This document shows, in pieces, positions 8,526 through 15,348 of a DNA stretch of 34,922 nt. The DNA comes from a candidate division WWE3 bacterium (GTDB taxonomy: Bacteria > Patescibacteriota > WWE3 > UBA101185 > UBA10185). The stretch lies in the NCBI GenBank assembly GCA_012798315.1, contig JAAZNL010000058.1, positions 1 through 34,922 of the forward strand, written 5' to 3'. The first letter of the stretch is position 1, and each line of letters begins with the position of its first letter. Under the pieces are notes generated by a model. It saw only the letters and a program-made list of their open reading frames with translations, was not told the origin of the DNA and did no database searches. A program made the position numbers and the translations under genes.

Positions 8526-9489
8526 AACAATTACTCTAGTACTGTCTGCATTAGTGATTCTTATACTTGGATTTTATGGAACTTACTCCCTGGCTCAGGA
8601 GTCATCCGGTTCAGCCGCAGTTTATGAAAAAGATACCGATTTTGACGGTATTACGGATAAAGCCGAGTTGGAAAAATATAAAACAGATCCTTTTAACGCG
8701 GACACCGACGGTGATTCAATTTTGGATTATCAGGAAGTGGTAGATGGTTCTGACCCGTTAAACCCTAAATCAAACATAATTGCGCACGAAGAAGAAACAA
8801 CAAAATTCTTACCTGCGGGAGGAATTCCTACTTTTTGGTATATCGGAAGGATTGCCGGAATTTCTGCATTTATTATGTTTACATTTGTAGTAATTTTCGG
8901 GTTGTTAATGACTTCTAAGTTCTTATTAAAATACAGAATAATAAGCGCTCCGGACGCTTTGGAAACACATAGTTTTAACGCAACTTTTATAGCACTTACT
9001 CTGGTAATAATTCATTTTTCTTCGTTTTTGTTCGATGATGTTCTGCACATGACTTTGAAAGAAGCCTTGATTCCGTTTGCGTTAGTCAGACCGGACTTAA
9101 GGTCTGCAGTCGGACTTGAATTAGGCATGCCGATTGCATTAGGAATATTCGCTCTCTATGTAAGTCTGATTTTGGTAGCAACTTCCAGATTAAAAAATAA
9201 GTTAATATCCGCAAAGAATTGGCGAAAAGTGCATTATCTAAGTTTTTTATTTTATCTGCTTTTTATGGTACACGCTATACTGGCTGGAACTGATAGTACT
9301 GAGTGGTGGATGATAACAATATATGCTTCCTCGGGTATCACAGTAACAGTGTTAATTTTGCTTCGTATTTTTGGTAAAAAATATTTTATAAATTCAATCA
9401 GGGCTACGGCTAAACCGATACCAACAAATATTCCTACATCAGCCCAAAATCAAAATTCAGAGCCTATCTCCCAAATAGCGAATTCGTAG
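8509..9489 (+). CDS. Ferric-reductase-like transmembrane protein with N-terminal Ca-binding repeats
   Basis: A 326-residue protein. A signal or anchor segment (residues 7-27) is followed by TSP3-like loops DTDFDGITDKAE and DTDGDSILDYQE (about residues 43-80). Residues 105-300 hold about six transmembrane helices resembling Ferric_reduct/YedZ-type domains. Candidate heme-ligand His residues occur in ETHSFN and LVIIHFSSF in one helix region and in RKVHYLSF and LFMVHAIL in another. The C-terminal tail is Pro/Ser-rich. It overlaps apbE by 17 bp and is followed 1 bp later by the FAD reductase, its probable electron donor. Together they would move electrons from NAD(P)H across the membrane. The Ca-repeat/reductase fusion is unusual; the electron acceptor is unknown. 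Confidence 0.75.
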   Translation: MYGKSKTITLVLSALVILILGFYGTYSLAQESSGSAAVYEKDTDFDGITDKAELEKYKTDPFNADTDGDSILDYQEVVDGSDPLNPKSNIIAHEEETTKFLPAGGIPTFWYIGRIAGISAFIMFTFVVIFGLLMTSKFLLKYRIISAPDALETHSFNATFIALTLVIIHFSSFLFDDVLHMTLKEALIPFALVRPDLRSAVGLELGMPIALGIFALYVSLILVATSRLKNKLISAKNWRKVHYLSFLFYLLFMVHAILAGTDSTEWWMITIYASSGITVTVLILLRIFGKKYFINSIRATAKPIPTNIPTSAQNQNSEPISQIANS

Positions 9490-9490
9490 T

Positions 9491-10195
9491 ATGTTTATAA
9501 GACCGCAAAAATTTGAAGCTATCGTAGCCAAAAAAGACTACCTAAACCCTAATACAGTCGAACTAACCTTAAATCTTCATAATCCAAACTCAATAGATTT
9601 TCAATCCGGACAGTTCGTTTCTTTAGAAGTGGCTGAAAACGAATATCGCGCTTATTCTATATCATCAGAAGAGAACAGCCACAGCAAAATACGACTACTT
9701 ATTGAGGTATCGCATTCCGGCAAAGGAGCCGATTTGGTAAAAAGAATAAATGTCGAAGAAAAAATTACATTTATCGGGCCTTCAGGAAAATTTACTCTAC
9801 CTAACGAATTGCCAAACAAAATAGTGTTTATTGCAACCGGAGTAGGATTCGCACCGTTTGAATCTATGTTACATAAGCTGGAGGATTTAAAGTTTTCAGG
9901 AGTGATCGAGTTTTTCTTTGGTATTAGAAATCCCGAAAATCTATTTAAAGAAGAATACTTAAAAAAGTATTCAGACCAAAACAATCTATTTAAATATTAT
10001 TTGTGCTTTTCTCAGGGCATCGGAAGAGTAACTAAGGTCCTACCGTCTAAATTAGATTTATCTAGGGAAAAGAATACTTTATTTCTAATTTGCGGTAATC
10101 CCAATATGATCCACGAAATGAACGATACCTTGATAAAAAACGGAATTAATGAAAAAAACATACTTCACGAAAAATTCACCTACGCTGCTATTTAA
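9491..10195 (+). CDS. FAD-dependent NAD(P)H oxidoreductase (ferredoxin reductase-type)
   Basis: A 234-residue soluble protein. The FAD-binding beta barrel (residues 1-100) carries the RAYSIS motif (RxYS) and GPSGKF. The NAD(P)-binding half carries IATGVGFAPFESM (normally ATGTGIAP), FFFGIRNPENLF and CGNPNMIHEM near the C-terminus, where the nicotinamide cap forms. It starts one base after the stop of the heme-type membrane protein and is probably its cytoplasmic electron donor, like the C-terminal half of NOX or ferric reductases as a separate subunit. There is no [2Fe-2S] domain. The last 8 bp overlap the convergent YbaK gene. Confidence 0.85.
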   Translation: MFIRPQKFEAIVAKKDYLNPNTVELTLNLHNPNSIDFQSGQFVSLEVAENEYRAYSISSEENSHSKIRLLIEVSHSGKGADLVKRINVEEKITFIGPSGKFTLPNELPNKIVFIATGVGFAPFESMLHKLEDLKFSGVIEFFFGIRNPENLFKEEYLKKYSDQNNLFKYYLCFSQGIGRVTKVLPSKLDLSREKNTLFLICGNPNMIHEMNDTLIKNGINEKNILHEKFTYAAI

Positions 10196-10628
10196 CAAGC
10201 ATCTTTTGTAACTCTTCTAGAGTTGTTTCAAAGTTTGCAAGCGCGGAACCGGCCGCAGCGTATAAGGGATAGTCATTTGAAAAAGCCGGGTGAATATGAG
10301 TTTCTATACGTGTTTTATGACCGAATGGAGGAACTCCTCCTATTGAATATCCAGTTACCTTTTTTACTTCGTCGGCATTTGCCATGCGCACTTCGCTCGC
10401 GTTAAATTCTTTTTTTATTAAATCAAAATCCAAACGCACATCGCCTGGTGTTAAATATATAACAAATCTGTCATCTACTTTTACCAACAGCGATTTAACT
10501 ATAGAACCAACCGGAACGCCATGGACTGCGGCCGCTTCCTTAGCAGACTTAGTAGTGCTTGGAGCTTCTATAATTTTTATATCAATACCTTTATCCAATA
10601 TATATTTTTTAAAAGTTTCTACCGACAT
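10188..10628 (-). CDS. YbaK/EbsC-family aminoacyl-tRNA deacylase
   Basis: A 146-residue protein spanning the YbaK/ProX editing domain. Characteristic segments are EAAAVHGVPVGSIVKSLLVK, with the conserved Lys that contacts the tRNA end, YLTPGDVRLD, VTGYSIGGVPPFGH and the C-terminal AAGS loop. The family hydrolyses mischarged tRNAs such as Cys-tRNA(Pro), Ala-tRNA(Pro) or others; the exact specificity cannot be read. It follows the 10646 gene by 17 bp on the same strand, so the two may be co-transcribed. The 3' end overlaps the FAD reductase gene by 8 bp. Confidence 0.88.
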   Translation of the reverse strand: MSVETFKKYILDKGIDIKIIEAPSTTKSAKEAAAVHGVPVGSIVKSLLVKVDDRFVIYLTPGDVRLDFDLIKKEFNASEVRMANADEVKKVTGYSIGGVPPFGHKTRIETHIHPAFSNDYPLYAAAGSALANFETTLEELQKMLVK

Positions 10629-10645
10629 ATTTTGTGGAAATAAAT

Positions 10646-11245
10646 TTATTTGTTGGTCTGATAAGGTTCTATTACATCGATAAGTAAGACTGGTTTTTTG
10701 TTATACTTTTTTAAAGCGTTATAGTCTGCTGTACTAAATGTAATTCCCCACATACTGGATACCTCATCAACGTTAAAGTATTTTACAGTACCCTCTAATC
10801 GTAATTGTCTTTTATCTTCACCCAACGCTATCATCCCGTCAGGGGCGTGTTCGGGAAGGGAGAATTGTTCTTTTCTAATTACTAGTAACGAACCAGAAGG
10901 GGTGCTCGTTCCGCTGGGGGTCTTTACGGGGACATCCGTAACGATAAAAGCCCTATCGGTTACCCACCCACGACTTAAAACTTTAAGTAAAATTACACGT
11001 TTGTTTTCGTACACATTGGGTCTTTTTGCGATGTCAGAAATGGTCAAAGCCTGATGTAAGCTGGGGTCTTCTGCGGCTTTTGAAGCCGTTGTTTCCTTTG
11101 TCTTTGCTGCATCACCTGTTAATTTGGGCTTAATGTTCTTAAAGACTAAAACGTAAACACCTACGCCAACAATTATTAAAAACGCGATTCCCAATATCCA
11201 GTTGGAAGCACTGCCTGTATTATCTTTTATAGCTTTTTTTAGCAT
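10646..11245 (-). CDS. Membrane-anchored hypothetical protein with OB-like domain
   Basis: A 199-residue protein of unknown function. One transmembrane helix (about residues 16-35) is followed by a Lys/Thr/Ala-rich linker (40-62) and a beta-rich domain from about residue 65: ISDIAKRPNVYENKRVILL, RAFIVTDVP, LRLEGTVKYF. The VYENKRVxLxKVLSRGWVTDRAF pattern resembles small OB-fold domains of stress proteins, but this is only a fold impression. On the minus strand a TATAAT box (11255-11260) lies 9 nt before the ATG, giving a very short leader. Divergent from the pseudopilin gene; likely operon with the YbaK gene. Confidence 0.6.
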   Translation of the reverse strand: MLKKAIKDNTGSASNWILGIAFLIIVGVGVYVLVFKNIKPKLTGDAAKTKETTASKAAEDPSLHQALTISDIAKRPNVYENKRVILLKVLSRGWVTDRAFIVTDVPVKTPSGTSTPSGSLLVIRKEQFSLPEHAPDGMIALGEDKRQLRLEGTVKYFNVDEVSSMWGITFSTADYNALKKYNKKPVLLIDVIEPYQTNK

Positions 11246-11289
11246 AGCAAGGTAATTATAAGCGCCACCAAGGGTTTTGAAAAGGAGCT

Positions 11290-11318
11290 TTGACTTTGTA
11301 ATGCTTCAGACATAACAT
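11290..11318 (+). promoter_or_regulatory. Promoter of the pseudopilin gene
   Basis: TTGACT (11290-11295) and TAACAT (11313-11318) are separated by exactly 17 bp, close to the sigma-70 consensus. Transcription would start about 6 nt before the ATG at 11331, leaving almost no leader and no Shine-Dalgarno site. Confidence 0.6.
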
Positions 11319-11330
11319 TTAGTTACTGCC

Positions 11331-11774
11331 ATGAAAAAAATATCCCTAAATCAACGCGGATTTACTCTTGTTGAACTGTTAGTAGTAATTTCAATTTTAG
11401 CTATTATGGCATCGTTTTCTATTGTTGTACTCAACCAAAAACGCCATGTTGGCACTGCCCGAAACGTTCGTCGTAATTTGGACGTCCAAACTTTTGCCTT
11501 GGGTTTTTACCAATACGCCCTTGATAATAAAGGGGATTATCCAAACGGCCTCTCAGGTACACCTGTCTACCTTTGCCGGTTTGACGCATCAGACTGCACC
11601 GGTTTATACGATGTTAATTTTTTATACGGAAAGTATATAACGATGCCGCTCTGGGACCCTTTAGAATTAAATACTAACAGTACGGGTTATACAGCTGTCC
11701 TAAATCCTGACGGACATGTGGTAGTTAATGCCCCCTTAGCGGAAAATGGGCAGTCGGTTTATGCCCGAAGATAA
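11331..11774 (+). CDS. Type IV pilin-like pseudopilin (GspG-type)
   Basis: A 147-residue protein with a classic class III signal peptide: a short basic leader (MKKISLNQRG) cut by prepilin peptidase before FTLVELLVVISILAIMASFS, with Glu at position +5 of the mature protein. The hydrophobic helix is followed by a helical spacer and a small globular domain. Two Cys (about residues 81 and 87) could form a disulfide, and the WDPLELNTNSTGY region resembles the calcium-site end of GspG-like pseudopilins. No assembly ATPase or peptidase gene is in the window, so it must use machinery encoded elsewhere. A second pseudopilin lies at 20782-21231. Confidence 0.85.
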   Translation: MKKISLNQRGFTLVELLVVISILAIMASFSIVVLNQKRHVGTARNVRRNLDVQTFALGFYQYALDNKGDYPNGLSGTPVYLCRFDASDCTGLYDVNFLYGKYITMPLWDPLELNTNSTGYTAVLNPDGHVVVNAPLAENGQSVYARR

Positions 11775-11792
11775 ACCGTGTAAAATATTCGT

Positions 11793-12482
11793 ATGTCAAA
11801 GAAACAAAACATATTAGTTTTTGGAATTTTCACGATTCTGGTAACCATGGGTGTAACTTCCAACATAATGCAGCAAAAGGCAGTAGATCGTTCTAAATTA
11901 CCCACGAAAATAGAACAAAGCAAAGGGTTTCAACGATGGATCACAAATCTCAAAAATAAAGACCTTAAAACCGAGGCAGACGAATTTAGACTGCAGGAAG
12001 AAGTAGAGTTATATAACTCCAAATGGACAAATGTAACGTCAATAGAACAACCAGGAGAACAGGAAAAATTTAACGCTGTTATAGCCGCGCATCAAAATAT
12101 TAAAAAACAGGTTGTTTTTTCACCCAGCAAACGGGAATTTTTAGATTTACGGAACATAGACCGTGACGGATACAAATCTAACGAAGTACGTTTTTACGGG
12201 CAAAAAGAGGACAAGGTAATCGACACAAAAATACTGGACTGTTCTCTGCTAGCTAATTGTTATTTCGACCGGGGCTACTTTTTAAATAATGATGTGTTTG
12301 TAGTATCAGAGTTTTCCAGAAATATTGATAAAAAGGATCAAAATCCGCCGGTGTGTCCGATAGATAAGGAATGCGAATACACTATCAAAATTCATGTTAT
12401 AGATTTAATTAACAATTCACGGCTGGTATATGTTTCAAAACCGTTTAATGCAGTTTTAGAAACGCTTATTCCGCAGTTATAA
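11793..12482 (+). CDS. Hypothetical membrane-anchored protein
   Basis: A 229-residue protein not recognised. An N-terminal hydrophobic segment (about residues 6-25) gives an anchor with the rest outside. The exported part is charged, with four Cys in its C-terminal half (DCSLLANCYF, PVCPIDKECEY) that could form disulfides or bind metal. A TAAAAT box at 11781-11786 lies 6 nt before the ATG with no Shine-Dalgarno sequence, so it probably has its own leaderless transcript despite the 18 bp gap to the pseudopilin. It is followed by tRNA-Pro. Confidence 0.6.
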   Translation: MSKKQNILVFGIFTILVTMGVTSNIMQQKAVDRSKLPTKIEQSKGFQRWITNLKNKDLKTEADEFRLQEEVELYNSKWTNVTSIEQPGEQEKFNAVIAAHQNIKKQVVFSPSKREFLDLRNIDRDGYKSNEVRFYGQKEDKVIDTKILDCSLLANCYFDRGYFLNNDVFVVSEFSRNIDKKDQNPPVCPIDKECEYTIKIHVIDLINNSRLVYVSKPFNAVLETLIPQL

Positions 12483-12529
12483 TAGTCAAACTTGTGATAG
12501 AATAGGGTAGTTCTGGCACTATTGCGCGT

Positions 12530-12605
12530 CGGGGTGTGGCTCAGTTGGTAGAGTGCGCGGTTTGGGACCGTGAGGTCGGCGGTTCGAGTCCGCCCACCCC
12601 GACCA
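12530..12605 (+). tRNA. tRNA-Pro (anticodon TGG)
   Basis: Cloverleaf by eye: acceptor CGGGGTG pairs with CACCCCG, discriminator A, CCA encoded. D-stem GCTC/GAGT with GTTGGTA loop; anticodon stem CGCGG/CCGTG around loop TTTGGGA (anticodon TGG); T-stem GGCGG/CCGCC around TTCGAGT. A TAGAAT -10 box lies at 12498-12503. The last 16 bases (12590-12605) reappear with one mismatch at 15235-15250. Confidence 0.95.
12590..12605 (+). repeat. Direct repeat, left copy: tRNA-Pro 3' end (attL-like)
   Basis: CCGCCCACCCCGACCA is the T-stem, acceptor and CCA end of tRNA-Pro. It matches 15235-15250 at 15 of 16 positions in the same orientation. Integrases commonly use tRNA 3' ends as attachment sites and duplicate them on insertion. 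Confidence 0.6.
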
Positions 12606-12644
12606 GATATCCTGGAGCAACCGTGTGTATGTTAGCGCGGTATT

Positions 12645-13367
12645 TTACTTACTGTTATAATCAATAAACGAGTGAATATCTACATTTTTATCGAATAGAT
12701 ATTCTTTCCATTTAGGTAATAGATTCATTTCAATTTCACGTAAGTACGCATGGCCTACAACTTCTCCATTGCAGATAAAATATTCGCCACCATTATTTAA
12801 TCTAACGCGCAATTCATTATCTGTTATAAGCTCAATAACAGCATGTTCTAAATCCGAACTCGAAAAAACACCGTGTAGATACTCATGAGCTAAATATACT
12901 AGACTATAATTAGGCCAATCTTCTTCATGACCCCACGCAAATTTGTATCTGCCCAAATGTCTTCCAATATGAACTAAATTCCCCATAACATAAACTGTAA
13001 AAGTATCTTTTGGTAAATCCACTTTCATAATGTCCTTAAGTTCTTTTTCTACTTTTTCTTTATTGTTCATCCATTCTTTTTCTAGCCAGGTTTTATACTC
13101 CTTTGCGTTTTGTAATAGTAGGAGAAACTTGTCCGATTTCATTCCTTCACTCATAAGTAGTTTTACTTCTTCTGTAGCTTTCTCTAGAACTCTCTCTGAA
13201 TCTTCTGTCGCAAAGATACTTTCCGCATTCCCTTGGAGTAGTTGGTAGCCCAGCCGGTATTTATCCCACAACTCGTTTTGTAAATCAACCCAACCTTCGA
13301 TTTTTGCACTTTTTATTAGTGCTGTTACAAAAAGTGCTTGTTTTGAGATAACGAATTTTAATTCCAT
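12645..13367 (-). CDS. Putative zinc metallopeptidase-like protein (HExxH)
   Basis: A 240-residue protein with no family I can name. The LAHEYLHGVF segment holds an HExxH zinc site (His161, Glu162, His165), and Glu179 in VIELITDNELR, 14 residues downstream, is a plausible third ligand as in gluzincins. No signal peptide or transmembrane segment, so cytoplasmic. A TACAAT box (13374-13379) lies 6 nt before the ATG without a Shine-Dalgarno sequence, indicating its own leaderless promoter. It lies inside the repeat-bounded island next to the Cys-rich peptide and radical SAM gene, so it could be the peptide's leader protease, but its separate promoter weakens that link. Confidence 0.6.
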   Translation of the reverse strand: MELKFVISKQALFVTALIKSAKIEGWVDLQNELWDKYRLGYQLLQGNAESIFATEDSERVLEKATEEVKLLMSEGMKSDKFLLLLQNAKEYKTWLEKEWMNNKEKVEKELKDIMKVDLPKDTFTVYVMGNLVHIGRHLGRYKFAWGHEEDWPNYSLVYLAHEYLHGVFSSSDLEHAVIELITDNELRVRLNNGGEYFICNGEVVGHAYLREIEMNLLPKWKEYLFDKNVDIHSFIDYNSK

Positions 13368-13399
13368 ATAATAATTGTAAACTAATTTTAAAAAGTATA

Positions 13400-13441
13400 A
13401 GTGTGTTTACATTGAATCTTCCGAAACTATGTAAACACACT
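13400..13441 (-). terminator. Hairpin terminator after the Cys-rich peptide gene
   Basis: AGTGTGTTTACAT (13400-13412) and ATGTAAACACACT (13429-13441) form a perfect 13-bp stem with a 16-nt loop. Read on the minus strand, it is followed by TATACTTTTT, a weak U-tract. It lies just after the peptide gene's stop and before the HExxH gene's promoter. Confidence 0.6.
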
Positions 13442-13457
13442 CTTGGCAAAAATGCCG

Positions 13458-13610
13458 TTACGCCTGATCGGGTTTGCAGATGCTGTCCGGTTGGCATTCC
13501 TTGCTAGGGCTGCAGTTGATCGGATGGCATGTGGGCTGACACGAAGCACATGCTGGTGCAACTGTAACCAACTCGATTGTGGGCTCTTCCACAACATTTT
13601 GTGTGTTCAA
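13458..13610 (-). CDS. Cys-rich small peptide, putative RiPP precursor
   Basis: A 50-residue peptide starting at TTG (13610), chosen because AAGGAGGTGAG lies at 13617-13627, 6 nt upstream. The frame also runs back to a TTG at 13667 inside the radical SAM gene, but that start has no ribosome site. The first 19 residues (MNTQNVVEEPTIELVTVAP) are Cys-free and acidic, like a leader. The rest has six Cys with growing gaps (CX2CX3CX4CX5CX5C), and five of the six are in C-x-P units (CQP, CHP, CSP, CQP, CKP). It lies directly downstream of a radical SAM/SPASM gene on the same strand. It is probably the substrate for thioether formation or a related Cys modification; the mature product is unknown. Confidence 0.72.
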   Translation of the reverse strand: MNTQNVVEEPTIELVTVAPACASCQPTCHPINCSPSKECQPDSICKPDQA

Positions 13611-13656
13611 GTAAATCTCACCTCCTTCCAACACATAGTGTAGTACAGCGTGTTTA

Positions 13657-15051
13657 CTAATGCGCAACTTGGGCGGTCACCGATTCGGACATAGTACGAG
13701 CAACTTCTTGGATTTCAGCTGCCAAAGTCCGATCGTAGAATGCATATCCCAACTCATCAACTTTCCATAAACCTTGCCCCCATTCTCCAGTGTAAGGGTT
13801 GTATGTACATCTTGGATATGGAGCAGTGAGATAGCCTGCATTTCCAGCGGAAGCACCTTCGGATAGCGGTCTGCAATCAAAACAGACGTATCTGTACTCA
13901 CAATCACGACAGACCATAACCCCATCTTTTGTTGCACGCCAAATACGAGTAAGTACAGGTTCTCTCAGGACACTTTCTAGGCTTGGTGCAACAAGCACAT
14001 TTCCCACGACATTGTCATGTGAAAAGATGCATGGTAAAACCTCACCAAACTCAGTCACCGTTATCTTACCCAATAGGCACGAGTGCCCAGAGGAGTAGTG
14101 GGAAACAGTATCGGTCTCGGCAGTAAAGTTTGGTTTTAACATCAAACCATAACGTACCACGTACTCAAAGTCAGGCTGAAGTAGTGGATTTACTCCACGG
14201 CCTTTTGGACGCAGTGGATCTGGATGTCGACCGACAACGTCAAGCGTTTCTTTAAGAGCTGTGGTTTCTGCTATCGTTTCCTGATTCCTCTTCATCAGTA
14301 CTGTTTCAACGCGCAATGGGACACTAGCTTCCTTGAGCCATTGGATCGCTCGCATGGTTTTGGCATGGCTTCCGGGTGTTCGCGTTACGAGATCATGTGT
14401 AGACGGATCACTTGAATACAGCGAAATTGCTACATGCACGCCGAGGGTTTTTATAAGCTTCACCTTCTCAGGTGTTAACAAGGTGCCGTTGGAGTAAATT
14501 TCAACACGTGTGTAACCAAGCTCCACCAAGTACTGAGCAAGATCCAATAATGTTTCTCCATTTTCACCTTTGTACAAAAATGGCTCGCCACCGATAAGCT
14601 GACCAGCCCGGCAACCGAGATCGTAGGCTTCTTTCATCAATCGTAGCCAATCGGAGTGTCGCATCTTCTTACGTTCAGGTTGTGCTATCAGCTCTTGTAG
14701 TGCATTTTCAGCAAAACCCATCTCTTTGCGATAAGTCCTTGGCATTGAACCGGCGTAGCAATGTTCACAACACTCGTTGCAGTCATCCGTTACCACTTCA
14801 AACCACACGAATTTTAATCTTTCGGTGTCTTTCAGTGGTTGAATCGCGGAAATCCCGGGGGACGATACACAGGTTTCTGCGAGACCCATTTGTACCAATT
14901 GCCCCCAATATGTATTGTTCTCTGAGCGATAATTGACTATCTGGCAGGCTATTCCATTTACGGAATAGACAAGACCGGAATTTGTATCAAGAATCGCACC
15001 TCTTGTGGCACCTTCTACCAAATAAACTCCGTCTTTAAGCCTGTAAGGCAT
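13657..15051 (-). CDS. Radical SAM/SPASM peptide maturase
   Basis: A 464-residue protein. Residues 1-60 (DGVYLVEGATRGAILDTNSG) resemble the small N-terminal recognition region of peptide-modifying radical SAM enzymes such as the grasp-with-spasm type. The radical SAM site is CX3CX2C (Cys91, Cys95, Cys98), followed by GGEP at 154-157. A SPASM-type C-terminus has Cys325, Cys341, Cys381, Cys384, Cys390, Cys393 and Cys415, enough for two auxiliary [4Fe-4S] clusters. SPASM enzymes modify ribosomal peptides, and the Cys-rich peptide follows 46 bp downstream. AAAGGAG precedes the ATG. No transporter or dedicated protease is adjacent. It appears richer in G+C than its neighbours, suggesting transfer. 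Confidence 0.88.
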   Translation of the reverse strand: MPYRLKDGVYLVEGATRGAILDTNSGLVYSVNGIACQIVNYRSENNTYWGQLVQMGLAETCVSSPGISAIQPLKDTERLKFVWFEVVTDDCNECCEHCYAGSMPRTYRKEMGFAENALQELIAQPERKKMRHSDWLRLMKEAYDLGCRAGQLIGGEPFLYKGENGETLLDLAQYLVELGYTRVEIYSNGTLLTPEKVKLIKTLGVHVAISLYSSDPSTHDLVTRTPGSHAKTMRAIQWLKEASVPLRVETVLMKRNQETIAETTALKETLDVVGRHPDPLRPKGRGVNPLLQPDFEYVVRYGLMLKPNFTAETDTVSHYSSGHSCLLGKITVTEFGEVLPCIFSHDNVVGNVLVAPSLESVLREPVLTRIWRATKDGVMVCRDCEYRYVCFDCRPLSEGASAGNAGYLTAPYPRCTYNPYTGEWGQGLWKVDELGYAFYDRTLAAEIQEVARTMSESVTAQVAH

Positions 15052-15089
15052 TTTCGTCTCCTTTCGTATTTCGTATGACCATTTTGACT

Positions 15090-15116
15090 AATTAGTTACC
15101 CGAATAGTAACTAATT
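15090..15116. promoter_or_regulatory. Inverted repeat upstream of the radical SAM gene, possible operator
   Basis: AATTAGTTAC (15090-15099) and GTAACTAATT (15107-15116) form a perfect 10-bp inverted repeat with a 7-nt spacer, about 40 bp before the radical SAM start. On the minus strand a weak -35/-10 pair (TTGCAT, 17 bp, TACTAT) would overlap it. Either an operator or a 5'-UTR hairpin; no regulator is identified. Confidence 0.45.
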
Positions 15117-15234
15117 TGCTGTGGTTATGCAACTTACCATAGGCAGTAAGATAATAAACGATGGCTATAAGAAAAGTTTTTTTATACCGTCTCATTTGTC
15201 TCATTTTCATCCTCGAGAAGTAAAAGTTCCACTA

Positions 15235-15250
15235 CCGCCCACCCCAACCA
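15235..15250 (+). repeat. Direct repeat, right copy of the tRNA-Pro 3' end (attR-like)
   Basis: CCGCCCACCCCAACCA differs from the tRNA-Pro 3' end only at the last acceptor base (A for G). The bases before it (AGTTCCACT) also resemble the T-loop side (GGTTCGAGT) with a one-base insertion. The rest of a tRNA is absent. The repeats enclose about 2.6 kb with three genes. The wider non-coding stretch 15052-15348 otherwise holds the radical SAM leader, the inverted repeat and a terminator. Confidence 0.6.
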
Positions 15251-15283
15251 AAAGATTTATACTAATAGTTTTAAAATACAAAT

Positions 15284-15322
15284 AAAAAAAGGCCTCGCAT
15301 GAATAAAATACACATACGAGGC
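15284..15322 (-). terminator. Rho-independent terminator of the 15349-15846 gene
   Basis: On the minus strand GCCTCGTATG (from 15322) pairs with CATGCGAGGC, with one G-U pair and a roughly 11-nt loop, followed by seven T. It ends transcription of the small gene just upstream and separates it from the radical SAM operon. Confidence 0.8.
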
Positions 15323-15348
15323 TTCAAAGAACCAAGTCCGAATAAACT

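Noticed and set aside
13611-13667. Longer start (TTG 13667) of the Cys-rich peptide overlapping the radical SAM gene
   Set aside because: The strong AAGGAGGTGAG site lies inside that extension and points to TTG 13610.
13677-13937. Minus-strand open frame of 86 codons inside the radical SAM gene
   Set aside because: Out-of-frame shadow of the SPASM region, with no ribosome site of its own.
15181-15250. A complete second tRNA gene ending at 15250
   Set aside because: Only the 3' end resembles tRNA-Pro; no D-arm or anticodon arm could be folded upstream.
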